Part shown: one piece after another, positions 1 to 5,437 of the stretch
Layout: each line of letters starts with the position of its first letter
Position numbering within the stretch: the stretch's first letter is position 1
Origin: Eubacterium sp.
GTDB lineage: Bacteria > Bacillota > Clostridia > Oscillospirales > Acutalibacteraceae
Direction: 5' to 3'
Assembly: GCA_029052085.1 (NCBI GenBank)
Contig: JAIDJS010000128.1
Coordinates: 1 to 5,549, forward strand
DNA: 5,549 nucleotides
Program-made: the position numbers and the translations under genes
Notes under the pieces: generated by a model
Told to the model about the DNA's origin: nothing
The model's database searches: none
The model's input: the letters and a program-made list of their open reading frames with translations, nothing else

Positions 1-14
1 CAATATACATTCTA

Positions 15-43
15 TTGAATATTTGCTTAATATATGATAAAAT
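15..43 (+). promoter_or_regulatory. Putative sigma-A promoter of the GNAT-GH30-trmO operon
   Basis: A -35-like TTGAAT (15-20) is followed after 17 bases by a -10-like TAAAAT (38-43). Transcription would start near 50, about 28 bases before the first gene. The region is very AT-rich, so chance matches are likely. Spacing and position are good, and no other promoter is evident ahead of the four tightly packed downstream genes. Confidence 0.45.
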
Positions 44-46
44 TTA

Positions 47-64
47 CAAATAAATACTTATTTG
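47..64. repeat. 7-bp inverted repeat in the operon leader
   Basis: CAAATAA (47-53) and TTATTTG (58-64) are perfect inverted copies separated by four bases. They lie between the predicted transcription start and the ribosome binding site of the first gene. The repeat could form a weak leader hairpin or serve as a small operator. Only one G-C pair is present, so the RNA structure would be unstable and this may be chance in AT-rich DNA. Confidence 0.3.
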
Positions 65-68
65 AATT

Positions 69-74
69 GGTGAT
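69..74 (+). promoter_or_regulatory. GGTGAT-type ribosome binding site fixing the GNAT start
   Basis: GGTGAT ends three bases before the ATG at 78. It pairs with the AUCACC part of the 16S rRNA 3' end rather than with the core CCUCC. The same hexamer at the same 3-base distance precedes trmO (1861-1866), which supports both start choices. Confidence 0.6.
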
Positions 75-77
75 AAT

Positions 78-497
78 ATGAACGAAATCAGATTTTTTGA
101 TAAGCTTCCAGAAGAAGCAAAAAACATAAGAATTACCGTTTTTGTTAATGAGCAGGGCTTTACAAACGAGCTTGATGAAATTGATAACACGGCTGTTCAC
201 GCTTTGCTTTACAAGGACGGAAAAGCAGTTGCAACAGCAAGAATGTATGAAAAGGATAACGGCAAAGCCTTTTACCTTGGCAGAATCGCAGTTTTAAAAG
301 AATACAGAGGTCTTGATTTAGGCACGGAAATCGTGAATGCCATGTTTGAAAAGGCAAAAAACCTCGGTGCCGAAACATGTGAAATTTCAGCACAATGCAG
401 AGCTATGGAGTTTTATAAAAAGCTTGGCTTTAAAGAAGACGGCGAAACGTATCTTGACGAACACTGTCCACACATTCATATGGAAAAAAGCTTATGA
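78..497 (+). CDS. GNAT family N-acetyltransferase, ElaA/YjcF-like
   Basis: This 139-residue cytoplasmic protein would transfer an acetyl group from acetyl-CoA to an amine; the substrate is unknown. The N-terminal part has the 'VFVNEQGF' stretch (21-28), then acidic residues and 'AVHAL', the pattern of the ElaA/YjcF branch. The acetyl-CoA-binding motif A follows (about 68-85, 'GRIAVLKEYRG'). 'ISAQCRAMEFYKKLGF' (103-118) and a C-terminal 'PHIHMEK' complete the fold. The usual R-G-x-G-x-G/A pyrophosphate loop reads R77-G-L-D-L-G82, with Asp80 in place of the middle glycine, so CoA binding may be altered. The ATG at 78 is chosen because GGTGAT precedes it. It is the first gene of the operon, and its TGA overlaps the next ATG in an ATGA. 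The family call is firm; the substrate is not predictable. Confidence 0.9.
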   Translation: MNEIRFFDKLPEEAKNIRITVFVNEQGFTNELDEIDNTAVHALLYKDGKAVATARMYEKDNGKAFYLGRIAVLKEYRGLDLGTEIVNAMFEKAKNLGAETCEISAQCRAMEFYKKLGFKEDGETYLDEHCPHIHMEKSL

Positions 498-1876
498 TTA
501 CTATTGATTTAAAACATGCCGAAAAAAGGCAGACATTAAAAGGCTTCGGCACATCAGCGTGCTGGTGGAGCCAGAATATCTCAGATAAAAAAACGGCAGA
601 TGAAATAGCCGATCTGCTTTATACCGAAAAAGGGCTTAACCTTAACATTTACCGATACAATATCGGCGGAGGATGGAACAGCAATAACTGCCGCGTTTCA
701 AACCCATGGAGAACATGCGAAAGCTTTTTGGTTTATGATGACAGCAATGAGGATGAAAACTACAAGGGCGATGGCTATGATTTTGAAAAAGACAAAAATG
801 CTTATGCCTTTATGAAAACCTGTCTTGCAAAAGGAAATATTGATACCGTTATTCTTTTTGCAAACTCTCCTCACTATTCTTTTACATCAAGCGGGCAGGC
901 AAGCGGCAGCCTTATGCACCACACCTGCAATCTGCCAAAATGCAACTACAGAAGGTTTGCCGGATACGTTTTGGATATAACAGAGCATTTTATTGATGAC
1001 GGCATTCCCGTTACATATATAAGCCCGATAAATGAACCGCAATGGAAATGGGGCGGAAACCATGTATGGCAGGAGGGCTGCCATTATGAACCGGAAGAGG
1101 TTCAGGAGGTTTTTCATATATTCGCTGAAGAGCTTGAAAAAAGAGGGCTTGATATTAAGCTATACGGACCTGAAAGCGGAGAAATAGGCGGACTTACACA
1201 AGAGTACCTTAAGCTGTTCAAAAATGATGAATTGATTATGAAGCACCTTGGAGTCTTTGCAATTCATTCATATCATGCGGATAACGATACAGAAATCAGA
1301 AAAAGCTTTTACAGCAATATGGTTAAGAAAAATCCGGATATCCGCTTTGATATGAGCGAATGGTGTGAGCTTCCCTGCAAGAATGACACAAAATCCATCA
1401 AAGGCGCTTTAATAACCGCAAGAGTTATCGGTAATGATTTAACGCTTTTAGGGGCAGAAAGCTGGACCGGCTGGGTTGCTGTTAATCAGATTGCAGACAG
1501 CAAGGAAGACGGAAAGGATTACTCCGATGGTCTGCTTTCAGCAACAAACGGATTTAATTATTATTACATAACCAAAAGATACTATGGATTTCTTCATTTT
1601 TCAAAATTTGTTAAAATCGGCGCACAGGTATTAAATACGGAATATACATCCGACAAAAAGCTGAATATTTACGCCTTTATGAATCCTGACGGTCAACAGA
1701 TTGCCGTTATTGTGAATGAGGGAACGGCAGAGGACATTTCATTTTCAGCAGATGCAAAGCACTGTGAGATATATTCGACAACTGCTGAAAAGAATTTTCA
1801 TAAGGATTTCAGCGGAGAATTTGACGAAAAAATTCGCAGCAAGGCAGAATCAATAACTACGGTGATACTATGGTAA
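494..1876 (+). CDS. Glycoside hydrolase family 30 enzyme, probable beta-galactanase-like, cytoplasmic
   Basis: This 460-residue retaining beta-glycosidase has an (alpha/beta)8 barrel and a short C-terminal beta-sandwich. The N-terminus 'QTLKGFGTSACWW' (13-25) is the usual GH30 opening. The 'SPINEPQW' stretch carries the probable acid/base Glu181, and 'DMSEW' carries the probable nucleophile Glu289. 'ESWTGWVAVNQ' (322-332) matches the late barrel strand, and residues from about 370 ('FSKFVKIGAQVL') to 'ITTVIL' form the side domain. 'WQEGC' (192-196) after the acid/base recalls endo-beta-1,6-galactanase-like members, but that subfamily call is from memory. There is no signal peptide or membrane segment, so it should act on imported oligosaccharides. 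The start overlaps the GNAT stop by four bases with only a weak ribosome site, so re-initiation is likely. Its 3' end overlaps trmO by seven bases. Family is secure; substrate is open. Confidence 0.9.
   Translation: MITIDLKHAEKRQTLKGFGTSACWWSQNISDKKTADEIADLLYTEKGLNLNIYRYNIGGGWNSNNCRVSNPWRTCESFLVYDDSNEDENYKGDGYDFEKDKNAYAFMKTCLAKGNIDTVILFANSPHYSFTSSGQASGSLMHHTCNLPKCNYRRFAGYVLDITEHFIDDGIPVTYISPINEPQWKWGGNHVWQEGCHYEPEEVQEVFHIFAEELEKRGLDIKLYGPESGEIGGLTQEYLKLFKNDELIMKHLGVFAIHSYHADNDTEIRKSFYSNMVKKNPDIRFDMSEWCELPCKNDTKSIKGALITARVIGNDLTLLGAESWTGWVAVNQIADSKEDGKDYSDGLLSATNGFNYYYITKRYYGFLHFSKFVKIGAQVLNTEYTSDKKLNIYAFMNPDGQQIAVIVNEGTAEDISFSADAKHCEIYSTTAEKNFHKDFSGEFDEKIRSKAESITTVILW
1861..1866 (+). promoter_or_regulatory. 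GGTGAT ribosome binding site of trmO inside the GH30 gene
   Basis: GGTGAT lies three bases before the ATG at 1870, inside the last codons of the GH30 gene. It repeats the arrangement at 69-74 and supports the overlapping ATG as the trmO start. It also lets trmO be translated partly independently of the upstream gene. Confidence 0.55.
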
Positions 1877-2547
1877 TAAAACCGATTGCAAAAATACACA
1901 ATGATTTCCCGTCCAAATTCGGAATCCCCCGCCAAAGCGGAAGAATTACAGAGCTTAAAAGCAAAATCATTTTTGAAAAGGAATTCAGAAATGAGGATGC
2001 GTTCAGAGGACTTTCGCAATTTTCACACCTTTGGCTGATATGGGAATTTTCAGAAAATAACACAGAGCAATGGCATGCAACCGTTCGGCCGCCGCGGCTT
2101 GGCGGCAACACGCGTCTGGGGGTTTTCGCTACACGTTCTTCGTTTCGTCCTAATTCACTCGGATTGTCCTGCGTTAAGCTTGAAGCTATAGAAAAGGATG
2201 AAAAATACGGAATGGTTCTTACAGTCAGCGGAGCGGATATGATGAACGGCACACCGATATATGATATAAAACCGTATATCCCGTATGCAGATTGTATTGA
2301 AAATGCGCAAGGCGGCTTCGCAGAGGAAAACAAGGATTATAAAGCAGAGGTTGAAATACCCAAAAAGCTTTTAAATAAAATCCCTGAAAATAAAAGAGAA
2401 GCACTCTTAAAAGTGCTTCAGGACGATCCCCGCCCGTCTTATAAAAAAGATATAGAAAAATCCTATGGATTTCCGTTTGCAGATTTTGAAATCAAATTCA
2501 CAGCTAAAGAAAATAAGATTACTGTTACGGACATAGTTGAAAGATGA
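1870..2547 (+). CDS. trmO: tRNA (N6-threonylcarbamoyladenosine-37 N6)-methyltransferase TrmO
   Basis: TrmO (TsaA/UPF0066/VirR family) uses S-adenosylmethionine to convert t6A to m6t6A at position 37 of some ANN-decoding tRNAs, which tunes decoding. The 225 residues are near the length of the E. coli enzyme. The family signatures appear in order: 'SKFGIPRQSG' (15-24), 'FSHLWLIWEF' (51-60), 'RPPRLGGN' (73-80), 'GVFATRSSFRPNSLGLS' (84-100), and 'DMMNGTPIYDIKPYIPYAD' (123-141). The C-terminal domain has 'DDPRPSYKKD' (185-194) and 'YGFPFADFEIKF', so this is the full two-domain form. The ATG overlaps the GH30 stop by seven bases and has a GGTGAT site. Arginine codons in the core motif (residues 73-93) are all CGN, whereas AGA is the commonest arginine codon in the rest of the gene. 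Function rests on family knowledge; the match is strong. Confidence 0.93.
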   Translation: MVIKPIAKIHNDFPSKFGIPRQSGRITELKSKIIFEKEFRNEDAFRGLSQFSHLWLIWEFSENNTEQWHATVRPPRLGGNTRLGVFATRSSFRPNSLGLSCVKLEAIEKDEKYGMVLTVSGADMMNGTPIYDIKPYIPYADCIENAQGGFAEENKDYKAEVEIPKKLLNKIPENKREALLKVLQDDPRPSYKKDIEKSYGFPFADFEIKFTAKENKITVTDIVER

Positions 2548-2565
2548 AATAAAGGATAGTGTAAT

Positions 2566-2823
2566 ATGAACAACAAAATAAAAAATATAATCGGTTCCAA
2601 TATGGATATTGATTTCAGCAATGAAGCTTTCGGAAATTCCGTTTGTCCCTGGAATCAAGCTGAAAACACCAACGAGCATAAATGTGCTGTTAAAAACACA
2701 TCTATCTGCAGGTATTTCTGCGGAATCAAATATCTGGACAGCGTTCTTTGCAGTTATCCGTATGAAAACCTATCCGTATTGGAGCAATCTGAAATAGATA
2801 GAGATATCAAAGAATTAAAGTGA
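2566..2823 (+). CDS. Hypothetical cysteine-rich protein, 85 residues
   Basis: I do not recognise a named family. The protein is small and soluble, with no signal peptide or membrane segment. The central part (26-66) holds all five cysteines, at 27, 40, 48, 52 and 62, plus His38. It includes 'VCPWNQAE', 'EHKCAVKN', 'ICRYFCG' and 'VLCSYP'. The tail (67-85) is charged and probably helical. The C-x7-C-x3-C spacing with His38 could bind zinc or an iron-sulfur cluster, but this is inference. It looks real because AAAGGA (2551-2556) sits nine bases before the ATG, it starts 18 bases after trmO on the same strand, and it ends just before a strong terminator. As the last gene of the operon it may relate to trmO or simply share its transcript. 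Confidence 0.75.
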   Translation: MNNKIKNIIGSNMDIDFSNEAFGNSVCPWNQAENTNEHKCAVKNTSICRYFCGIKYLDSVLCSYPYENLSVLEQSEIDRDIKELK

Positions 2824-2846
2824 TTTTATCATTTGGATTCAAAAAA

Positions 2847-2877
2847 ACAGCTACCCAAATGGGTAGCTGTAATTTTT
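2847..2877. terminator. Bidirectional intrinsic terminator between convergent operons
   Basis: ACAGCTACCCA (2847-2857) and TGGGTAGCTGT (2860-2870) form a perfect 11-bp stem around AA; in practice a tetraloop would form. On the + strand it is followed by AATTTTTT (2871-2878). On the - strand an uninterrupted T-run, complement of the A-run from 2841, follows the stem directly. It lies 24 bases after the cysteine-rich gene and 21 bases beyond the ferredoxin stop, so it can end both transcripts. Confidence 0.93.
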
Positions 2878-2890
2878 TGATTCAATCAAA

Positions 2891-3061
2891 TTAGTCCTCA
2901 GAAGGAGCACCAACCGGGCAAACACCTGCACATGCACCACATGAAATGCAAGTATCAGCATCAATCACGAACTTACCATCGCCTTCTGAAATAGCACCTA
3001 CAGGGCATTCACCTGCGCATGCACCGCAAGAAATGCAATCGTCTGAAATTTTGTATGCCAT
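2891..3061 (-). CDS. 2[4Fe-4S] clostridial-type ferredoxin
   Basis: This 56-residue soluble electron carrier has two C-x2-C-x2-C-x3-C-P motifs: Cys9, 12, 15, 19 and Cys38, 41, 44, 48. In the family, three cysteines of one motif and the last of the other ligate each cubane. Such ferredoxins pass low-potential electrons between enzymes such as pyruvate:ferredoxin oxidoreductase and hydrogenases in anaerobes. The protein reads 'MAYKISDDCISCGACAGE' onward and ends 'GAPSED'; the acidic, aromatic-poor composition and length are typical. The ATG is preceded by AGGAGGTG (3069-3076), seven bases upstream. The two halves are 84% identical in DNA over 45 bases. It lies 85 bases after ricT with its own promoter and ends at the shared terminator. 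The gene is short and easily missed, but the identification is very secure. Confidence 0.97.
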   Translation of the reverse strand: MAYKISDDCISCGACAGECPVGAISEGDGKFVIDADTCISCGACAGVCPVGAPSED

Positions 3062-3095
3062 CCTATAACACCTCCTGTATTAATATCCTATTATT

Positions 3096-3123
3096 AATAT
3101 AACACAATATTTTCAATTTGCAA
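3096..3123 (-). promoter_or_regulatory. Putative ferredoxin promoter
   Basis: On the - strand TTGCAA (3118-3123) is followed after 16 bases by TATATT (3096-3101). Transcription would start near 3089, about 28 bases before the ATG, leaving a short leader that contains the AGGAGGTG site. No convincing - strand terminator separates ricT from this promoter, so ferredoxin may be made both from its own promoter and by read-through. Confidence 0.5.
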
Positions 3124-3146
3124 GAAAAATATACGGTTAGTTGTAG

Positions 3147-4019
3147 CTAATTTTTTTCAAGATGCTTAAGCATCTCTGCCTCCTGTCTGGAAACACCCTG
3201 CTGCCTGCCTTCTTTGACAACAACAACCTCTTCCCTGTTTACAGTAACAGGCGCACCATCGGGATTACTGTCAAGTCTTACCTTAAGCCTTCCCGTTAAA
3301 AGAGAAACATCTACAACCGTTCCTCTGCCTTCGCGAAAATCAACAACAGAGCCCTTTCGCGGAGTAATTTTCTGAAGATAATCATACGAATTCTGCTCAT
3401 ATTTCAGGCAGCACATAAGCCTTCCGCAGGTTCCGCTTATTTTGCCCGGAGAAAGGCTTAAGCCCTGCTCCTTTGCCATTTTTATTGAAACAGAATGAAA
3501 ATCATTCAGAAATGTTGAACAGCAGAACGGTCTTCCGCAGATACCTAAACCGCCGAGCATCTTTGACTCATCTCTTACACCAATCTGGCGAAGCTCTATT
3601 CTTGAATGGAAAGTACCTGCCAAATCCTTAACAAGCTCTCTGAAATCAACTCTTGCTTCAGCAGTAAAATAAAATATGATTTTGGAGCCGTCAAATGTAT
3701 ATTCTACATTCGTCAGGCTCATATCCAGCTTATGTTCTTCTATCTTTTTAACGCAGATATCAAAAGCATTTTTTTCCTTCTGCTTGTTTTCTTCAACAAC
3801 TTTCATATCAGCATCTGTTGCAATTCTGATAACAGGCTTGAGAGGAGCAACAATTTCGTCATCCTCAACCTCTTTGTTCGCTTCGGCAACCACGCCGCAT
3901 TCCACACCGCGGGCTGTTTCAACAATAACATTATCCCCCGCGTGAATATTCAATTTATTAGGATCAAAGAAATACACCTTTCCGGTATCTCTGAACCTGA
4001 CTCCAACAACCTGTGTCAT
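3147..4019 (-). CDS. ricT: PSP1 domain protein RicT (YaaT), RNase Y specificity/regulatory factor
   Basis: In Bacillus subtilis RicT joins RicA and RicF in a complex that carries [4Fe-4S] clusters and steers RNase Y processing of many operon transcripts. It also affects sporulation, competence and biofilm formation. This 290-residue protein shows the whole PSP1 region: an N-terminal beta-rich part ('VVGVRFRDTGKVYFF', 4-18), a helical linker rich in Lys/Glu (about 70-95), and the core. The core has 'GLGICGRPFCC' with Cys161, 166, 167 and 'GTCGRLMCCLKYE' with Cys198, 203, 204. These are the cysteines implicated in cluster binding, and they fall at about the same positions as in B. subtilis as I recall it. 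The C-terminal part (220-265) has 'GRGTVVDVSLLTGRLKVRLD', a second small beta domain. GGAGG (4028-4032) lies eight bases before the ATG, and holB ends 28 bases upstream. RicA and RicF are not in the window. Confidence 0.95.
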   Translation of the reverse strand: MTQVVGVRFRDTGKVYFFDPNKLNIHAGDNVIVETARGVECGVVAEANKEVEDDEIVAPLKPVIRIATDADMKVVEENKQKEKNAFDICVKKIEEHKLDMSLTNVEYTFDGSKIIFYFTAEARVDFRELVKDLAGTFHSRIELRQIGVRDESKMLGGLGICGRPFCCSTFLNDFHSVSIKMAKEQGLSLSPGKISGTCGRLMCCLKYEQNSYDYLQKITPRKGSVVDFREGRGTVVDVSLLTGRLKVRLDSNPDGAPVTVNREEVVVVKEGRQQGVSRQEAEMLKHLEKN

Positions 4020-4047
4020 TATATGTTCCTCCGAAGAGCAGTACGCT

Positions 4048-5031
4048 CTATAAGTCTATTGCTCTGCGCAAGCTGTAGCAAATTTTTGTTGCAAGAAGCG
4101 CAGGATTGGCATTTTTATTTACCATTATAATCAATTCATCTGCCGTATTATAAAGCTTGATAAGCATAGCATCCGTAAATTTTCTTGAAAGAGATTTAAC
4201 AGCATCCTCTCTGCCGGAAAGATACTCCCCTGTTTTAGAGCCTATAACAGCATCCCTGAAAACAGATTTAAGCAAGTTAAGCACCGTGCATATCTCATTC
4301 CTGCCTGAAAGCTTTGCTGTACATTTAATAAGCTCATATTCATTATCCGCAATAAGCGCCCGGCAGATATTATTTACAAATTCAATCGTTTTCTGCATTT
4401 CGCCGCCTGCGATGCTTTCCTCTGCCCTGCCGATATTACCTTTAAACGCAATAACGGCTTCAAGTGCAGTTGAAAAATCAATATCTTCATTCTTATTCGC
4501 AATCAGCTCTGCTCCCGAATTTGCATCAACCCCCTCAAGGCTTAACACCACTGAACGGGACAAAACCGTTTCAAGCATTGAAGATTTATTTTCAACAGTA
4601 AGAATAAAAACAGCATATGACGGCGGCTCTTCAAGCACCTTTAAAAGTGCATTCTGGGCACTGTCATTCATAAAATGAGCATTGCAGAGAATATAAACCT
4701 TATAATCAGCTTCATTCGGTGCAACATAAACATTGTTTATAACATTTCTTACCGTTTCAACATGAAAGGACCTTGCGCCGCCCTTTGGCTTATACTCAAA
4801 AACATCCGGATGATAACCCTTTTCAGCCTTCTGACACTGGGCACATTCGTAGCAGGGCTTGTTTACACCCGAACGGCAGACAAGCGCAGCAGCTATTTCA
4901 CGGGCAAGCGTTCGCTTTCCGATACCATTTTCGCCCTCTAAAATTATAGCATGGGGCAATCTGTCAGAATTCAATAAAAACGATATTTGCTCTTTAACTT
5001 TTTCATTTCCAAGAAAATGATTGAAATTCAT
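4048..5031 (-). CDS. holB: DNA polymerase III subunit delta-prime (clamp loader)
   Basis: Delta-prime is the stator of the clamp-loader complex that places the beta sliding clamp on primed DNA. The 327 residues match the Bacillus length. The N-terminal AAA+ fold has a P-loop 'GENGIGKRT' (33-41), then a zinc module with Cys52, 60, 63 and 66 (spacing 7, 2, 2). 'NALLKVLEEPP' (127-137) is the clamp-loader signature. The Walker B segment reads 'VYILCNAHFM' (112-121), with Asn117 and His119 where active ATPases have acidic residues. The SRC motif is S158-R-S160, with the arginine finger Arg159 kept but the cysteine changed. Residues from about 205 form the helical collar domain. This fits a structural subunit that does not hydrolyse ATP but supplies an arginine to a DnaX neighbour. 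The ATG lies two bases after the darA stop with only a weak AGAAAG site, so translation is probably coupled. Confidence 0.95.
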   Translation of the reverse strand: MNFNHFLGNEKVKEQISFLLNSDRLPHAIILEGENGIGKRTLAREIAAALVCRSGVNKPCYECAQCQKAEKGYHPDVFEYKPKGGARSFHVETVRNVINNVYVAPNEADYKVYILCNAHFMNDSAQNALLKVLEEPPSYAVFILTVENKSSMLETVLSRSVVLSLEGVDANSGAELIANKNEDIDFSTALEAVIAFKGNIGRAEESIAGGEMQKTIEFVNNICRALIADNEYELIKCTAKLSGRNEICTVLNLLKSVFRDAVIGSKTGEYLSGREDAVKSLSRKFTDAMLIKLYNTADELIIMVNKNANPALLATKICYSLRRAIDL

Positions 5032-5033
5032 AA

Positions 5034-5357
5034 TTAAAACTTTCTGAAATCCTCAACATCAATGACAAAGCAAACTCCGCCATATTCTTCAACATCAACC
5101 GGCTGTTTCAAAAGCGTACCGGCAATCGTGCTGCTTACGCCATGCTGCCTGACAATTCTTTTTGTAACATTGCCTGAAAGAACATCAAAGGCCTCGTCAA
5201 TCCTTTCCTTTTCAACACCTATGAAAATACAGGAATGCCCGCCTTCAAGAAACTGACCTGTTGTGGAAATCTTAGTTGCAAAAAAGCCCGCTTTGCTTAA
5301 TGCCTCTAAAACCTTTTCTATATCCTTATTTGAGATAATTGTAATTAATAACTTCAA
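5034..5357 (-). CDS. darA: PII-like cyclic-di-AMP receptor DarA (PstA/YaaQ), TTG start
   Basis: DarA is a trimeric PII-like signal protein that binds cyclic-di-AMP at subunit interfaces; its downstream partner is unknown. The start is placed at TTG 5355-5357, giving 107 residues beginning 'MKLLITII'. An AAGGAG (5366-5371) lies eight bases upstream, and the GTG at 5364-5366, which would add three residues, overlaps that site. Known DarA proteins also begin MKLI or MKMI. Recognisable parts are 'ATKISTTGQFLEGG' (27-40), 'IFIGVE' (44-49), and 'GGVCFVIDVEDFRKF' (93-107). Thr28, Phe36, Leu37 and Gly47 match ligand-site positions of S. aureus PstA, while Asn24, Arg26 and Asn41 are Gly, Phe and His here (from memory of that protein). 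It is the first gene of the darA-holB-ricT cluster, two bases before holB, with yaaR missing between them. Confidence 0.9.
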   Translation of the reverse strand: MKLLITIISNKDIEKVLEALSKAGFFATKISTTGQFLEGGHSCIFIGVEKERIDEAFDVLSGNVTKRIVRQHGVSSTIAGTLLKQPVDVEEYGGVCFVIDVEDFRKF

Positions 5358-5365
5358 TTTTTTCA

Positions 5366-5371
5366 CTCCTT
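5366..5371 (-). promoter_or_regulatory. Ribosome binding site that selects the TTG start of darA
   Basis: AAGGAG on the - strand ends eight bases before TTG at 5357. Its last G is the first base of the in-frame GTG at 5366-5364, so that GTG cannot use it. The nearest other purine-rich site is about 18 bases before the GTG, and an in-frame TAA lies two codons upstream of it. Confidence 0.8.
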
Positions 5372-5376
5372 AAACT

Positions 5377-5434
5377 TAAAATAATCCTATTCTCATCACT
5401 AACATTAATTATACTTTAAAAAAGGATTATTTTA
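5377..5434. repeat. 12-bp inverted repeat flanking the darA -10 box
   Basis: TAAAATAATCCT (5377-5388) and AGGATTATTTTA (5423-5434) are exact inverted copies separated by 34 bases. The right arm lies in the spacer of the predicted darA promoter and reaches into its -35 box; the left arm lies in the transcribed leader. Only one arm would be in the mRNA, so any role would be at the DNA level, such as a paired repressor site. The low complexity of the DNA leaves room for chance. Confidence 0.5.
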
Positions 5435-5437
5435 CAA
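5408..5437 (-). promoter_or_regulatory. Putative darA-holB-ricT promoter
   Basis: On the - strand TTGTAA (5432-5437) is followed after 18 bases by a consensus TATAAT (5408-5413). Transcription would start near 5400, about 43 bases before the TTG start. This is the best promoter in the window by its -10 box and lies directly ahead of the three-gene cluster. Confidence 0.6.

Noticed and set aside
1857..2333. Open frame of 158 codons on the - strand
   Set aside because: It is antisense to trmO, whose conserved motifs account for the + strand reading. The predicted peptide has no recognisable domain and no good ribosome site was evident.
2407..2679. Open frame of 90 codons on the - strand bridging trmO and the cysteine-rich gene
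   Set aside because: It overlaps two + strand genes that have better ribosome sites and, for trmO, clear homology.
3131..3157. TTAGTTGTAGCTAA followed by a T-run on the + strand, resembling a terminator
   Set aside because: The stem is only four A/T-rich base pairs, and no + strand transcript is expected there. The T-run is the lysine/glutamate codons at the ricT 3' end read on the other strand.
3606..4130. Open frame of 174 codons on the + strand
   Set aside because: It lies antisense to ricT and runs into the holB end. RicT's conserved cysteine motifs show which strand codes, and this peptide is rich in Phe, Ile and Ser as expected for a shadow frame.
4157..4678. Open frame of 173 codons on the + strand
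   Set aside because: It is antisense to holB, which carries the clamp-loader signatures. The Ser/Ile/Leu-rich composition is typical of an antisense shadow.
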